A stretch of 31,696 nt of DNA from Bacillota bacterium (GTDB lineage: Bacteria > Bacillota > Clostridia > Lachnospirales > Lachnospiraceae): assembly GCA_023411225.1 (NCBI GenBank), contig JAEYPA010000148.1, forward strand, positions 1-31,696. The letters run 5' to 3'. This document shows, one piece after another, positions 7,045 to 15,441 of the stretch. A program made the position numbers and the translations under genes. Under the pieces are notes generated by a model that was not told where the DNA came from, made no database searches, and saw nothing but the letters and a program-made list of their open reading frames with translations. Every line of letters begins with the position of its first letter. Positions within the stretch are counted from its first letter, which is position 1.

Positions 7045-8397
7045 TTATCTCTTCTTTTTACCTCGCCGGATGGAGATTAATTGCTTAACATCCTCCAATA
7101 CAACTTCATCCGTCACATTAATCATGAGCCACTTTTGGCCCATGCCCATTTTTGTTTCACGGTACAACTGTTGTATGTACTCTGTAAATAGAGGAAGCAT
7201 CCATTCGGTTTCAGTTACCTCCCGCTCCCCTATGACAATGAGAGCAATATAATATCCCTCCATAGGATACAGCGTACATAAAGTACGCCCTGCCTTTTTA
7301 TATTTTACATTCCATCCATACTGAAAGGAACATCTGCTATAGTCTAACACGGGCTTACTCTGATATTCTGTCTCTATATGCTTACACAGACACTCAAATA
7401 AAGGACTATTTACATAGGCACTAATGGTTGACATAGAAGGCTTTTGTATTCCGTTAGTTTTATCCCAAGTTTCTTTGGTTCTAACTATCCCTTGTGACGC
7501 GCATAATGGCAACCATAACTCCATATAGCTTGTATCCGGATTAGTATCATAATATAGTTCAGCTATAAAATCGCCGCAGATTAGATTATGCCTTTTTATC
7601 CAGTTGCTCATAAATGAACTTGCTTTAAAGATGGAGGAACCAATGAGTTCCGAAAAGTTTTCTGCCTCCACACAACAAACCACATATTCACCACGTAAAA
7701 GTGTATAGGAGGCATGTCCATCCTCCTTTTCATTGCCGAGTACTTCAGCTCCAGCCATGTAGGTACAGCAACCTTCTCTGGCGTCTCCCTTATACAGAAT
7801 ACCAAATTCATTGCCATTTTGCAGGAAATGCGAAATATTCGGTTTCAGACGATGAAACTCATCCCATATAACCCCCATAGATGCGATACCTGTGGCTTTT
7901 CCTCCTGTTAATTCCGTTTCAGGTACTTCACCTTCAACTCCAATAAATACACGTGGTTCATCCAATTTCCTTCGAGTTATGATAACCACAATGCCATCAG
8001 CGATTAGTGGTACATCTTGATCAACTATGACATAGTTCAATAATAAATCAGGTTTGATAAAATGATTAAGTAACACAGGACAAGTACGAAATTCATCTGG
8101 TGTCATTCCATATGCATCTTTAAATGCTCGAGTAAAGCTGGCATGGTCGGTAAAGCCATAATCAAGTGCCACATCAATAATACGCTTTTCTGTGTTTTTA
8201 AGTTCTTCCGAAGCTTTTGCCAGTCGACGCATCCTCACATATTCATTTACAGGCTTTTTTACTAAACGCCTAAACAGGCGTTGAAAATAATATGGTGATA
8301 ATGAAGCCACATTTGCAAGAGTATCTATCTTCATATTCTCAGTCAAATGTTCTTCCATATAGTTTAATGAATTTTGTATTGCTTCCCACGCATGCAT
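7045..8397 (-). CDS. AraC-type regulator fused to GyrI-like and DUF3788 domains
   Basis: The product has 450 residues. Residues 1-100 hold two AraC helix-turn-helix motifs (ANVASLSPYYFQRLFRRLV and DVALDYGFTDHASFTRAFKDAYGMTPDEFR). Residues of about 110-300 form a GyrI/effector-binding domain of the kind that binds drugs or other small molecules. The last 130 or so (FQYGWNVKYKKAGRTLCTLY, GMGQKWLMINVTDE, EDVKQLISIRR) match DUF3788. The ATG at 8397 follows AGGAGGTGTTAAA; an upstream in-frame start at 8451 lacks a site. The layout suggests a ligand-responsive regulator, ligand unknown. Confidence 0.85.
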   Translation of the reverse strand: MHAWEAIQNSLNYMEEHLTENMKIDTLANVASLSPYYFQRLFRRLVKKPVNEYVRMRRLAKASEELKNTEKRIIDVALDYGFTDHASFTRAFKDAYGMTPDEFRTCPVLLNHFIKPDLLLNYVIVDQDVPLIADGIVVIITRRKLDEPRVFIGVEGEVPETELTGGKATGIASMGVIWDEFHRLKPNISHFLQNGNEFGILYKGDAREGCCTYMAGAEVLGNEKEDGHASYTLLRGEYVVCCVEAENFSELIGSSIFKASSFMSNWIKRHNLICGDFIAELYYDTNPDTSYMELWLPLCASQGIVRTKETWDKTNGIQKPSMSTISAYVNSPLFECLCKHIETEYQSKPVLDYSRCSFQYGWNVKYKKAGRTLCTLYPMEGYYIALIVIGEREVTETEWMLPLFTEYIQQLYRETKMGMGQKWLMINVTDEVVLEDVKQLISIRRGKKKR

Positions 8398-8527
8398 TTT
8401 AACACCTCCTGATATACAGAATAACACAGATATTTCTATCTTGCTTGTCACACAATGCTCTTTTTTAGCAATTTACTCAACTTCTATTTATCATCATCTT
8501 CTTACCAAAAGGAATCTATCTTCTTTT

Positions 8528-9343
8528 TTATTCACCTTCCAACATCTCAGAACTTAATGTACGAAATACTTGGCAAAACTTATCATATCCATCCTGTCCG
8601 ATAATATAAATATTGGGCATATAGTCCATTCTTGCATTGGAATACATAATTCGTTCCATTCCATTATCAATAGCAATATGATTGCTTAAAGCCACATCAA
8701 CTTTATTACATATCGCTTTATTAATAAAGTAATCAAGTGATTCAAGATATTGTTTCACATCATTCTTTTTCCATGGCGGTGTTGTTCCTCCCCATAATGC
8801 TGCCGTATGGAGTTCTTTATCTTCTTTGACAGAAAATATGTAACTTAGTCCTCCTGGAGTATGTCCAGGGGTTCCGTAGACAAATATTGTTTTATCACCT
8901 AATGTTATGGTATCACCATCCTTAATATAAGTATCTATTTCATAATCTTTCCAAGTTTCCGGTCTATCAGGCTTTGTTGGATGGTCTCTCCAAAAGATAT
9001 CATCTTCTTCTGAAAGATATGTTTCAACATTATATTTTTCTACAAACCATCTCCCGCAGCCAGTATGATCAACATGCCCATGTGTTATAACGAGCTTTTT
9101 TATTGTGTCAGGTTTCCACCCTACATCTTTAATTGCAGCTACGATAGCCTCAAAAGCTTCTTTTGCTGGCCAAATAGCATCTATTACTATGAGGCCTTCG
9201 CTTGTTTTTAGGACAAAACAATTTGTCTGTTTTTGTGCAACAATTAGCAAGTCATCAAAAATCTTAGAATGGATAAAGAATGACATATCCTCCATTTCTT
9301 TGATAGTATCACTTGTTATAACTGGTTTATTAAATCTATTCAT
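8528..9343 (-). CDS. MBL-fold metallo-hydrolase, B3-like
   Basis: This 271-residue protein has the metallo-beta-lactamase signature THGHVDHTG (His88, His90, Asp92, His93), a third zinc histidine in GTPGHTPGG (His161), and a late histidine in LSNHIAID that would complete the second site. The Asp that bridges the metals in many hydrolases is replaced in AALWGGTTPP, which fits the B3-like branch. Members hydrolyse varied esters, lactones or beta-lactams; the substrate is unknown. No clear signal peptide is visible, so it is probably cytoplasmic. The ATG at 9343 has an AGGAG site partly buried in a hairpin (9356-9391). Confidence 0.85.
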   Translation of the reverse strand: MNRFNKPVITSDTIKEMEDMSFFIHSKIFDDLLIVAQKQTNCFVLKTSEGLIVIDAIWPAKEAFEAIVAAIKDVGWKPDTIKKLVITHGHVDHTGCGRWFVEKYNVETYLSEEDDIFWRDHPTKPDRPETWKDYEIDTYIKDGDTITLGDKTIFVYGTPGHTPGGLSYIFSVKEDKELHTAALWGGTTPPWKKNDVKQYLESLDYFINKAICNKVDVALSNHIAIDNGMERIMYSNARMDYMPNIYIIGQDGYDKFCQVFRTLSSEMLEGE

Positions 9344-9355
9344 TTAGCATACGCT

Positions 9356-9391
9356 CCTCTATACATGATTGATTTTATAGCTGTATAGAGG
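9356..9391 (-). promoter_or_regulatory. inverted repeat overlapping the MBL ribosome binding site
   Basis: CCTCTATACA (9356-9365) and TGTATAGAGG (9382-9391) are perfect 10-base arms around 16 bases. On the transcript the downstream arm runs into the AGGAG site (9358-9354), so folding could limit ribosome access; it could equally be a repressor site. Confidence 0.55.
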
Positions 9392-9594
9392 ATTATCGGT
9401 TTTTGGGATGCATGCGTAAAAATATCTTCACAATTTCACCTTCTATTTTATCTCTTTCTTTTCAATTCAAATAATACATATTTCTATTATATATGTTATT
9501 TTTTGGTTATTATATCAATATTTCTCTATCCTCTCAATCATTTTCTCCCCTTAAACAGAATATACTCCTTCGAGTACAGGAAGAGTTTTTAAAG

Positions 9595-9639
9595 CAAAGC
9601 TCCCCACCACTGGAAATTATCCGGTGATGGGGAGCTTTT
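9595..9639 (-). terminator. strong terminator after yjdF, T-rich on both sides
   Basis: Arms of 16 bases (9595-9610 and 9624-9639, core AGCTCCCCA/TGGGGAGCT, one mismatch) flank a 13-base loop. It lies just past the yjdF stop and ends in T-rich sequence on both strands. Confidence 0.8.
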
Positions 9640-9651
9640 TGACAAATGTAA

Positions 9652-10068
9652 TTAATGTCCTTTATGCTTATCTTTTTTCTTTTGCTGTTTCAGTTCAAAC
9701 ATTCGCTCAGCTTCTTCCAATTTCTTCTCTCGGCTTTTCACTTTGCCTTGTTTCTTGTATAGCTCCTGCTGTAATTTAAGCGCTTGCTGCGATTTTGTGC
9801 CAATGCCAATATCCTTTAATTGTTTTTTCACTTCTCGCTGCATCCTCTTCGGATTTCGCTTTGTTTCTTTTACAACAGCTTCCACAGCTGGACTAAACTG
9901 TAAGCTGAAATAATATTTCAAGATAAACTCACAAACCTCATAATCCTTTGGTTCAGCACCAAAAGTCACTTTGGCTACAGATAGCTTACCATCCTCAATT
10001 GTCTCAAAGATACCTACCCAGAACGGTTCCTCAAAATATACTGTCAGCTTGCCACCTACTTTGCCCAT
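9652..10068 (-). CDS. yjdF: YjdF family protein (DUF2992)
   Basis: The 138-residue product begins MGKVGGKLTVYFEEPFWVGI and continues with VAKVTFGAEPKDYEVCEFIL, matching the small YjdF/DUF2992 family of Firmicutes. The C-terminal half (NPKRMQREVKKQLKDIGIGT followed by a Lys/Gln/Glu-rich coil) is also typical. The biochemical function is unknown, but the gene is often preceded by the yjdF RNA motif, which has been reported to bind azaaromatic compounds. A structured leader is visible here at 10105-10198. The ATG follows GGAGGG. It lies 155 bases after the GNAT gene and may share its transcript. Confidence 0.9.
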   Translation of the reverse strand: MGKVGGKLTVYFEEPFWVGIFETIEDGKLSVAKVTFGAEPKDYEVCEFILKYYFSLQFSPAVEAVVKETKRNPKRMQREVKKQLKDIGIGTKSQQALKLQQELYKKQGKVKSREKKLEEAERMFELKQQKKKDKHKGH

Positions 10069-10104
10069 GACAATCCCTCCATAAAAGATTTGATGAACAA
10101 AGAA

Positions 10105-10198
10105 TGGACAACCGAGGAGGGGCAGGTTACTTACCCTGCGAAAGCAGGACGGCCGGGCTACCTACCGGCTCTGGTATACCTTACAGCATACGTTGCGT
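10105..10198 (-). ncRNA. structured yjdF leader, candidate yjdF-motif riboswitch
   Basis: On the minus strand the leader contains several GC-rich hairpins unusual for this AT-rich region: GCCGG/CCGGC around TAGGTAGC near 10150-10170, and CCTGC/GCAGG with loop TTTC near 10134-10149, followed by an AACCTGCCCCTCCTCGG stretch. Location directly before yjdF is the main evidence for the yjdF RNA motif. I could not check the consensus or covariance, so boundaries are approximate. Confidence 0.65.
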
Positions 10199-10223
10199 TT
10201 TTATCTTTGCTATTGTTTTTAGT

Positions 10224-10850
10224 TTAGAAAAGTTGTCCCGGAAGTTTTAATTTCTCTTTATAAGGAAAAGATTTATCAAACTCCGCTACTTCGTCTTCAT
10301 CCACAAAATACCCCTGGGGTGTGGCATACTCTCCGGTAACACCATTAAGATATCCTGGAATCAGTTCTTTACAAAGAAAGAAGGAAGCATCTTCACCCTC
10401 AGGCAATCCATGATAACGGATACCATACTCACTGGCATATGTAAATCCACTCTTCCCATAAAAGCCGATGTTTCCTTCAAAGCATACTGCTCCGCAGCCA
10501 TATTCTGTGGCCTTCTCCATAGAGTAGTCCAGCAGGATTTTACCATAGCCTTGTTTCTTGAATTCCGGAGCTATACAGATAGGACCCATAGTCATGATAG
10601 GAATATCTCTGCCATCATCAGCTTTGATATTTGCCCTCATAAACATGTTCTGGCCAATCAGTTTACCATCTTTCTCCATTACAATGTCTAGTTTTGTCAC
10701 AAATGCACTATTTTTTCTCAGTTGGTGCAGTACATAATGCTCCACACATCCTGGACGATATACATTCCAAAATGCCTCCCTGACAAGGTTCTCCACTTCA
10801 CGGTAATCTTCTTTTCTTTCTAAACGAATGTTATAGTCATTTTTATTCAT
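10224..10850 (-). CDS. GNAT family N-acetyltransferase
   Basis: The 208-residue product has the GNAT motif A as PICIAPEFKKQGYGKILLDY (about residues 86-105; Q/R-x-x-G-x-G as KKQGYGK) and GFYGKSGFTYA near the C-terminal part of the fold. A longer C-terminal extension ends at PGQLF. It resembles COG3153-type predicted acetyltransferases; substrate unknown. I chose the ATG at 10850, eight bases after AGGAGG; the frame is open further upstream (to 10937) but that segment overlaps a leader with strong pairing elements. Its leader (10859-10974) suggests regulated translation. Confidence 0.85.
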   Translation of the reverse strand: MNKNDYNIRLERKEDYREVENLVREAFWNVYRPGCVEHYVLHQLRKNSAFVTKLDIVMEKDGKLIGQNMFMRANIKADDGRDIPIMTMGPICIAPEFKKQGYGKILLDYSMEKATEYGCGAVCFEGNIGFYGKSGFTYASEYGIRYHGLPEGEDASFFLCKELIPGYLNGVTGEYATPQGYFVDEDEVAEFDKSFPYKEKLKLPGQLF

Positions 10851-10858
10851 TGATTTTT

Positions 10859-10974
10859 CCTCCTGATAATTGTTGACTGCAATACTGGGAGGTTTGTGTG
10901 AGATTGTAATTACGCAAACCTTCCAGTTAGCCCACAATCTCCAAAGTGTTGTTTTTTTTCAAACAGCAATCTCC
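10859..10974 (-). promoter_or_regulatory. candidate translational attenuator before the GNAT gene
   Basis: On the transcript, in order: GGAGATTG (10974-10967), a repeat of it (10942-10935), GGAAGGTTTG (10924-10915), ACAATCTC (10907-10900), CAAACCTCC (10896-10888) and the AGGAGG ribosome site (10864-10859). ACAATCTC can pair with either GGAGATTG; CAAACCTCC can pair with GGAAGGTTTG or, by CCTCC, with the ribosome site. The order gives mutually exclusive or pseudoknotted folds. Functional role is inference. Confidence 0.5.
10927..10962 (-). CDS. possible 11-residue leader peptide
   Basis: A TTG at 10962, eight bases after AAGGAG, opens the frame MKKNNTLEIVG and stops at 10927, right before the GGAAGGTTTG pairing element. 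A ribosome on it would cover the second GGAGATTG repeat. Very short and TTG-started, so it may be chance. Confidence 0.35.
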   Translation of the reverse strand: MKKNNTLEIVG

Positions 10975-11024
10975 TTAAAATAAATTTTATATAATCATGC
11001 CTGACGGCTAGATTAACTAAGTTT

Positions 11025-11543
11025 TCAAATACATTTATATACCTTTTTGTATAAAGTATCCTTTATTTGATTGAATGCGTCCTCATCCACTTTGCTACAT
11101 GAAGTCATGAGGATTAATGGAATAGCTTTCTTCCCCTTAGATAAAGAAGGTTGTATATAAGGATACTCATTAAGATAAAAATTATTACGTTGATAGAAGC
11201 CGATACGCCTGCTCGCCGTCTCTGTTTCCGGTAGCTCAACTTCCAGACATACGGTTTTACCAAGCTGCTCCACCAGTTCATTCAGCATATATGCTCCAAT
11301 TCCACTATTTCTATGTTCCGGATTTACAGCAAAATGTTCGATGAAAGCGAATTCTTCAAATTCCCAAACGGCAATAAATGCCTTAATCTCTTGAGCTTCA
11401 TTGTACAACACATAAATAGAATAGACAGGGTTATGAAGTAGTTCTTTTTGTTCATCGTAAGATCTATATTCATCATATGAAAAACTCTTTTCCATTAAGT
11501 CATATATTTCATCGAAATCTCGTATTTTCATTCTGTCTATCAT
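11025..11543 (-). CDS. GNAT family N-acetyltransferase
   Basis: This 172-residue protein has the acetyl-CoA-binding region HFAVNPEHRNSGIGAYMLNE (about residues 70-89, signature RNSGIG) and the C-terminal GFYQRNNFYLNEYPY segment of GNAT enzymes. The substrate is unknown. The ATG at 11543 follows GGAGATAA; an alternative ATG at codon 5 is possible. An imperfect inverted repeat (11568-11593, GTTGGTAT/ATACTAAC) sits just upstream and may be regulatory. It is separated from the ABC-MalT operon by 225 bases and from the next GNAT gene by about 170 bases. Confidence 0.87.
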   Translation of the reverse strand: MIDRMKIRDFDEIYDLMEKSFSYDEYRSYDEQKELLHNPVYSIYVLYNEAQEIKAFIAVWEFEEFAFIEHFAVNPEHRNSGIGAYMLNELVEQLGKTVCLEVELPETETASRRIGFYQRNNFYLNEYPYIQPSLSKGKKAIPLILMTSCSKVDEDAFNQIKDTLYKKVYKCI

Positions 11544-11581
11544 AGTAATTTATCTCCTAATTAATAAGTTGGTATGTACTG

Positions 11582-11719
11582 TTATATACTAACATTAAAA
11601 TATCCTATTGTATATCTCTTCTTTTTGGTGAAACATTTTTTTACTATAACAGCATCCTCTCCTTTTTCATCTGTTTTTTCAACATATCGAATAACATCAG
11701 CCCTAGCAAGCTCATTCAT
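11582..11719 (-). CDS. small ORF or gene remnant after the MalT-type gene
   Basis: A 45-codon frame runs from the ATG at 11719 to TAA at 11582 and reads MNELARADVIRYVEKTDEKG then EDAVIVKKCFTKKKRYTIGY and a short tail. Its composition looks protein-like rather than random, but no ribosome binding site precedes the ATG, and the frame is blocked a few codons upstream. A neighbouring frame is open just before it, so a decayed gene is as likely as a functional small one. I do not recognise the family. Confidence 0.3.
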   Translation of the reverse strand: MNELARADVIRYVEKTDEKGEDAVIVKKCFTKKKRYTIGYFNVSI

Positions 11720-11768
11720 CTGACTAAAGGACTTTGGTCAATACATTATACTGAATTAATTATTTCCG

Positions 11769-14399
11769 TTATTGTAGAATCCCTTTCTTACGTCCTTTGT
11801 CAACAGCCATCATACGGGAGGAAACACCTAGTTTATTGAAAATACTAAGTACATGAGTTTTCACTGTGGCTTGCGATATACATAGCTTTTCGGCAATCTC
11901 ACGATTCGTTAGTCCCATAGACATTTCATTCAGCACTTCAAGCTCACGGACAGACAAGATTTCATGCCTCTTTGGAATGGGTATTGGATGTCCGGAAACT
12001 TCTATGATGTCACGAATAAAGTTCATTTCAGATGCAGACATAGAGTTTTTACTGGTTGCCTGTTCAAATAGTCCGTACAACACTGGTAGAAATGTTAATC
12101 GATCCAGATAAAAAGGCATTATAATACGGTTCTCGCAGGCATAATGTATAGCTTCTTTCATGATATTATTAATCTCACGCTGCCCACTATTATTTGCTTG
12201 AGAATGTACCAGAATAAATATTTTTAACAATCCAGCCTCTACAAGACGAAGTTTATTATTATGTATACGAGAAAACGTTAAAACTTCATCAGTCTCTCTT
12301 AACGCTTCATCGGTCTTTCCACGTTTAGATAGTAACCTTGCACGTAAAAGTCTCATAAATGGCTGAGCCTGGTAGTTCTTTGCAGTATCAAGCTCTTTCA
12401 GGAAAGCGCTGGCCATTTCAGGAGGAAGTTTTTCTGCACAGTCAAGCTCGTGTATAAGGCGCCCCAATGTCAGCACACTGAATAATGAATATTCAGACGC
12501 TATTTCTTCAACATATGCGGCACCAGCAGCATTATCTCCATATAAAAATTTCATTTCGGCCAGATGATAGGACAATGTAATATCCATTATATTTAAACTT
12601 ATGCGCTGTGTCTCAATTAGTGACTGTGCCTGCTCCAGCATCTTGGCTGCTTTATCTAGCTCCATTCTTCGCATATAGACTCCAGCCGATCCAATATAAT
12701 AATTGGTACCAATTCCTGTCATCATAGAAGGACTATTTAACAAATCTCTTGACTTTGTATAACATGTAAGACAGTCGTTCAAACGGCCTGTTTCTTCATA
12801 TATTTGCGCCAACTGATTATATGCGAAAACAGTAACAAAATTATTAATTTCTGAACACATCTGAATCGCTCTATTAATACATTTTTCTGCTTCCTCATAC
12901 TGCATAAGTTCCATAAGAGCCATCGAATTCCCCACCAATTTCATTCCTTTTGCAACAGACCCTAAGTGAAGATGTTCTATCTGATCAGCGGTCAACTGAT
13001 GGTACTGTGGTAATACTCCTTCATTTCGAAATATATAAGTCTCAGCAAACTTAACAATATTGAAGTAATCTGATTCTTTATAATGCTCCTTAAATTTTTC
13101 AAATAAAAGACGTAATCGTTCTAGATTATAAACACCACAATTATACATAAAACACTGGAAAGCAAGATCAGGGTCTAAGATAATTTGATCTATAGGTACT
13201 TGGTCAAGATAGCTCCATGCCTCAATCCTACCTCCCATCTTCCTAACCACCCGAAGTACGTCATCATAATTTTCTGCCATACAATACTGATGTAGGGCTT
13301 CCTCATAGTCTTGTATTTGCTCAAAGACATCTGCTGCTTTATTACAAATCTCCTTTCTGTACTCATCATGAAGGGTTTTGAAATGCTGCATCAGATAATC
13401 AGATAGAATATTATGATAACGAAATATACCACTCTGCTCATCTACGCAGATTACAAACAGATTTCTTTGAATCAATGATTCCACTATTCGGTCAAAATCC
13501 ATTTTTGTGAAATTCTCCAAAAGCTTTGTACAGATCTCAACATTAAAGTATGAAAGAATGCTTGTTTTTATAAGAAAGTCTTGTTCCTCTGGTGTTAATG
13601 TTTCGAACAACTCACGAGTAAGATATTCCACAGCAATACCTCCACCAGCACGTAAAAGTTGATTTGCGCAGTTATCTGATGCCCCAGCTGCCGCAGCCAA
13701 CTGTAAGCCTCCTATCCAGCCCTCTGCATAAGTATTGAGCCTTGTAAGATCCTCATCGTTGCTCGTCAGATGTAATGTATCCTTTAGAAATGCCATCCCT
13801 TCCTCCGGTAAGAGCTGCATCTGTTTTCCATCTATGAAAAGTAAACGGCCAGACACTGCCAACGTCCCAAGGTATAGAGGCGGATCTTCTCTGGACAACA
13901 TAAAGATGTGAAAGTTGGAGGGCATTGCATTAACAAAAAACTCAAATGTTCTAATCAAAGCCGCATCAGCGATGTAGTGAACATCATCAAGTACAATATA
14001 ATAATCCTCTTCACTACACAATTGATTGATCAGCATGATAAGCAGATGTTCCATTTGTGAAGCATCCGAGTTGGCTCTCATCAGTTTGAGAAAGTCATCA
14101 TCCTCTAAGAAAACACTTACAGCCGCTGTGAAATACAACCAGAACGTATATATATTTGAATTTGAATTATCTATTGCCATCCAGCAAATGTTTTTCAGCT
14201 TTGTTTCATAGATATAGCTAGCTAACAAAGTAGTCTTTCCTGTTCCAGCACCTCCGCGCACAAAGATTACGCTCATATCAGTACATTGTGACAGCTGTTC
14301 AAACAAGCCTCTTCGTACGATATAGTTTTTTCGCGGTACTGGAATTTTTATTTTTGTTGAAAGAAGTAACGCATCTGAGGAAAATGTCATTTTATTCAC
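11769..14399 (-). CDS. MalT-type (LAL) LuxR-family transcriptional regulator
   Basis: This 876-residue protein has the large ATP-binding LuxR layout. An N-terminal STAND ATPase carries Walker A GGAGTGKTT (residues 49-57) and Walker B YYIVLDDVH (133-141). A long helical, TPR-like region spans about 350-790. The C-terminal LuxR helix-turn-helix (about 815-876) reads LSVRELEVLNEMSMGLTNRE then IAEKLCISQATVKTHVLSIF. In MalT, an inducer and ATP promote oligomerisation and activation; the inducer here is unknown. The gene lies 61 bases after the second permease gene, last in the ABC operon, so it could sense the exported compound. Confidence 0.92.
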   Translation of the reverse strand: MNKMTFSSDALLLSTKIKIPVPRKNYIVRRGLFEQLSQCTDMSVIFVRGGAGTGKTTLLASYIYETKLKNICWMAIDNSNSNIYTFWLYFTAAVSVFLEDDDFLKLMRANSDASQMEHLLIMLINQLCSEEDYYIVLDDVHYIADAALIRTFEFFVNAMPSNFHIFMLSREDPPLYLGTLAVSGRLLFIDGKQMQLLPEEGMAFLKDTLHLTSNDEDLTRLNTYAEGWIGGLQLAAAAGASDNCANQLLRAGGGIAVEYLTRELFETLTPEEQDFLIKTSILSYFNVEICTKLLENFTKMDFDRIVESLIQRNLFVICVDEQSGIFRYHNILSDYLMQHFKTLHDEYRKEICNKAADVFEQIQDYEEALHQYCMAENYDDVLRVVRKMGGRIEAWSYLDQVPIDQIILDPDLAFQCFMYNCGVYNLERLRLLFEKFKEHYKESDYFNIVKFAETYIFRNEGVLPQYHQLTADQIEHLHLGSVAKGMKLVGNSMALMELMQYEEAEKCINRAIQMCSEINNFVTVFAYNQLAQIYEETGRLNDCLTCYTKSRDLLNSPSMMTGIGTNYYIGSAGVYMRRMELDKAAKMLEQAQSLIETQRISLNIMDITLSYHLAEMKFLYGDNAAGAAYVEEIASEYSLFSVLTLGRLIHELDCAEKLPPEMASAFLKELDTAKNYQAQPFMRLLRARLLSKRGKTDEALRETDEVLTFSRIHNNKLRLVEAGLLKIFILVHSQANNSGQREINNIMKEAIHYACENRIIMPFYLDRLTFLPVLYGLFEQATSKNSMSASEMNFIRDIIEVSGHPIPIPKRHEILSVRELEVLNEMSMGLTNREIAEKLCISQATVKTHVLSIFNKLGVSSRMMAVDKGRKKGILQ

Positions 14400-14460
14400 C
14401 TACATGAGTATTTTACTTTATTGTATTCATAATCATTTACTTTGGCAAGCTAAGTCTTTT

Positions 14461-15441
14461 TCAAACCTTTTTAACGTACATTTTCCGTAAAACGGTGCAG
14501 GAAAAGACAAATAAGATAAGTGAGAATGCAATTACATAAAGTATAGAGCTGATGTGCTTACCAGCACAGTTATCCTGTAAATACTGTACATAATCCATCA
14601 GCTTTTTTTGAGGCAAAAACATAATAATCTTATCAAGAAATTCGTTATTTTTACTAAATGAGTAAAAGCATCCTGCAAGTACTGAAGTCAGTATTGTTAC
14701 TGAGTTTCCTAGCATATTTGCATTATCTGGCTTCTTAATCAATGTATTAAGCAACATGGCAATGGTAATTCCCAAAAAACTGAGAACTGTCATCAGACCT
14801 GCATACTGCAAAAGGGAGAATCCAATCTTCCAACCACAAAGCTTTAAAATGACCAGTAACAGGAATTCTGGTATCAGCATGGAAAGGCAATAAAAACAGT
14901 GTGCTGCTAGATACCATCCAAATGAGGCCGGTGATGCAACAATCCGGCGAAGTTGCCCCTGTTCCTTATCATCTGCAAATGCAAACAAGTTGGAAAATGA
15001 GATCATCAGCAGAAACATCATCATAAAGCCAATGATATTTACTCCTACGCCACGTTCTGTCTTACCCGAATTCATATTCTTAGACGGATCTTTAAGAAGC
15101 ATCAACAACATATTCTTAAAATCTTTGTTATGAAGTGTTTCAATCTGGTAGCCTCCGTTATTACTAACAGTAATAAAAGCATCGTATTTTTGCTTGATCA
15201 AATCAGAACGTGGTGGTTCTTGGGACATAATCGTAATCTTCAATTTATCTGAAACAATAGGTTCAACATTTGCATTTGGGGGGACAATAAAAGCCACATG
15301 TCCTTTTACCTGCTGGACTCCCGTCATATAGATGCTAAACATCATGGTAGCAAGTGTAATTACTGTCATCACAATCACCGAACTAACACGTGGTATCGTC
15401 CTATAATAGTTGTTTTTTAATACAGCACAAAATGTCCTCAT
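14461..15441 (-). CDS. ABC-2 type transporter permease
   Basis: The 326-residue membrane protein has one N-terminal transmembrane helix (about 20-42), a roughly 90-residue extracytoplasmic segment (VPPNANVEPIVSDKLKITI onward), then five helices from about 132 to 320. This is the ABC2_membrane_3 layout of drug or peptide exporters. FADDKEQGQLRRIVASP after the second helix is the usual coupling region. The start ATG overlaps the stop of the preceding permease gene by four bases, indicating translational coupling and a heteromeric permease. Confidence 0.87.
   Translation of the reverse strand: MRTFCAVLKNNYYRTIPRVSSVIVMTVITLATMMFSIYMTGVQQVKGHVAFIVPPNANVEPIVSDKLKITIMSQEPPRSDLIKQKYDAFITVSNNGGYQIETLHNKDFKNMLLMLLKDPSKNMNSGKTERGVGVNIIGFMMMFLLMISFSNLFAFADDKEQGQLRRIVASPASFGWYLAAHCFYCLSMLIPEFLLLVILKLCGWKIGFSLLQYAGLMTVLSFLGITIAMLLNTLIKKPDNANMLGNSVTILTSVLAGCFYSFSKNNEFLDKIIMFLPQKKLMDYVQYLQDNCAGKHISSILYVIAFSLILFVFSCTVLRKMYVKKV

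Larger units (their letters stand above)
9344..9651. other. intergenic region: leader hairpin and terminator, no gene
   Basis: These 308 bases hold the inverted repeat at 9356-9391 before the MBL gene and the yjdF terminator at 9595-9639. The AT-rich middle probably contains the MBL promoter, but no convincing -35/-10 pair was picked. Confidence 0.5.

Noticed and set aside
7022..7252. Plus-strand frame opposite the AraC-type gene
   Set aside because: Antisense shadow of the DUF3788 coding region.
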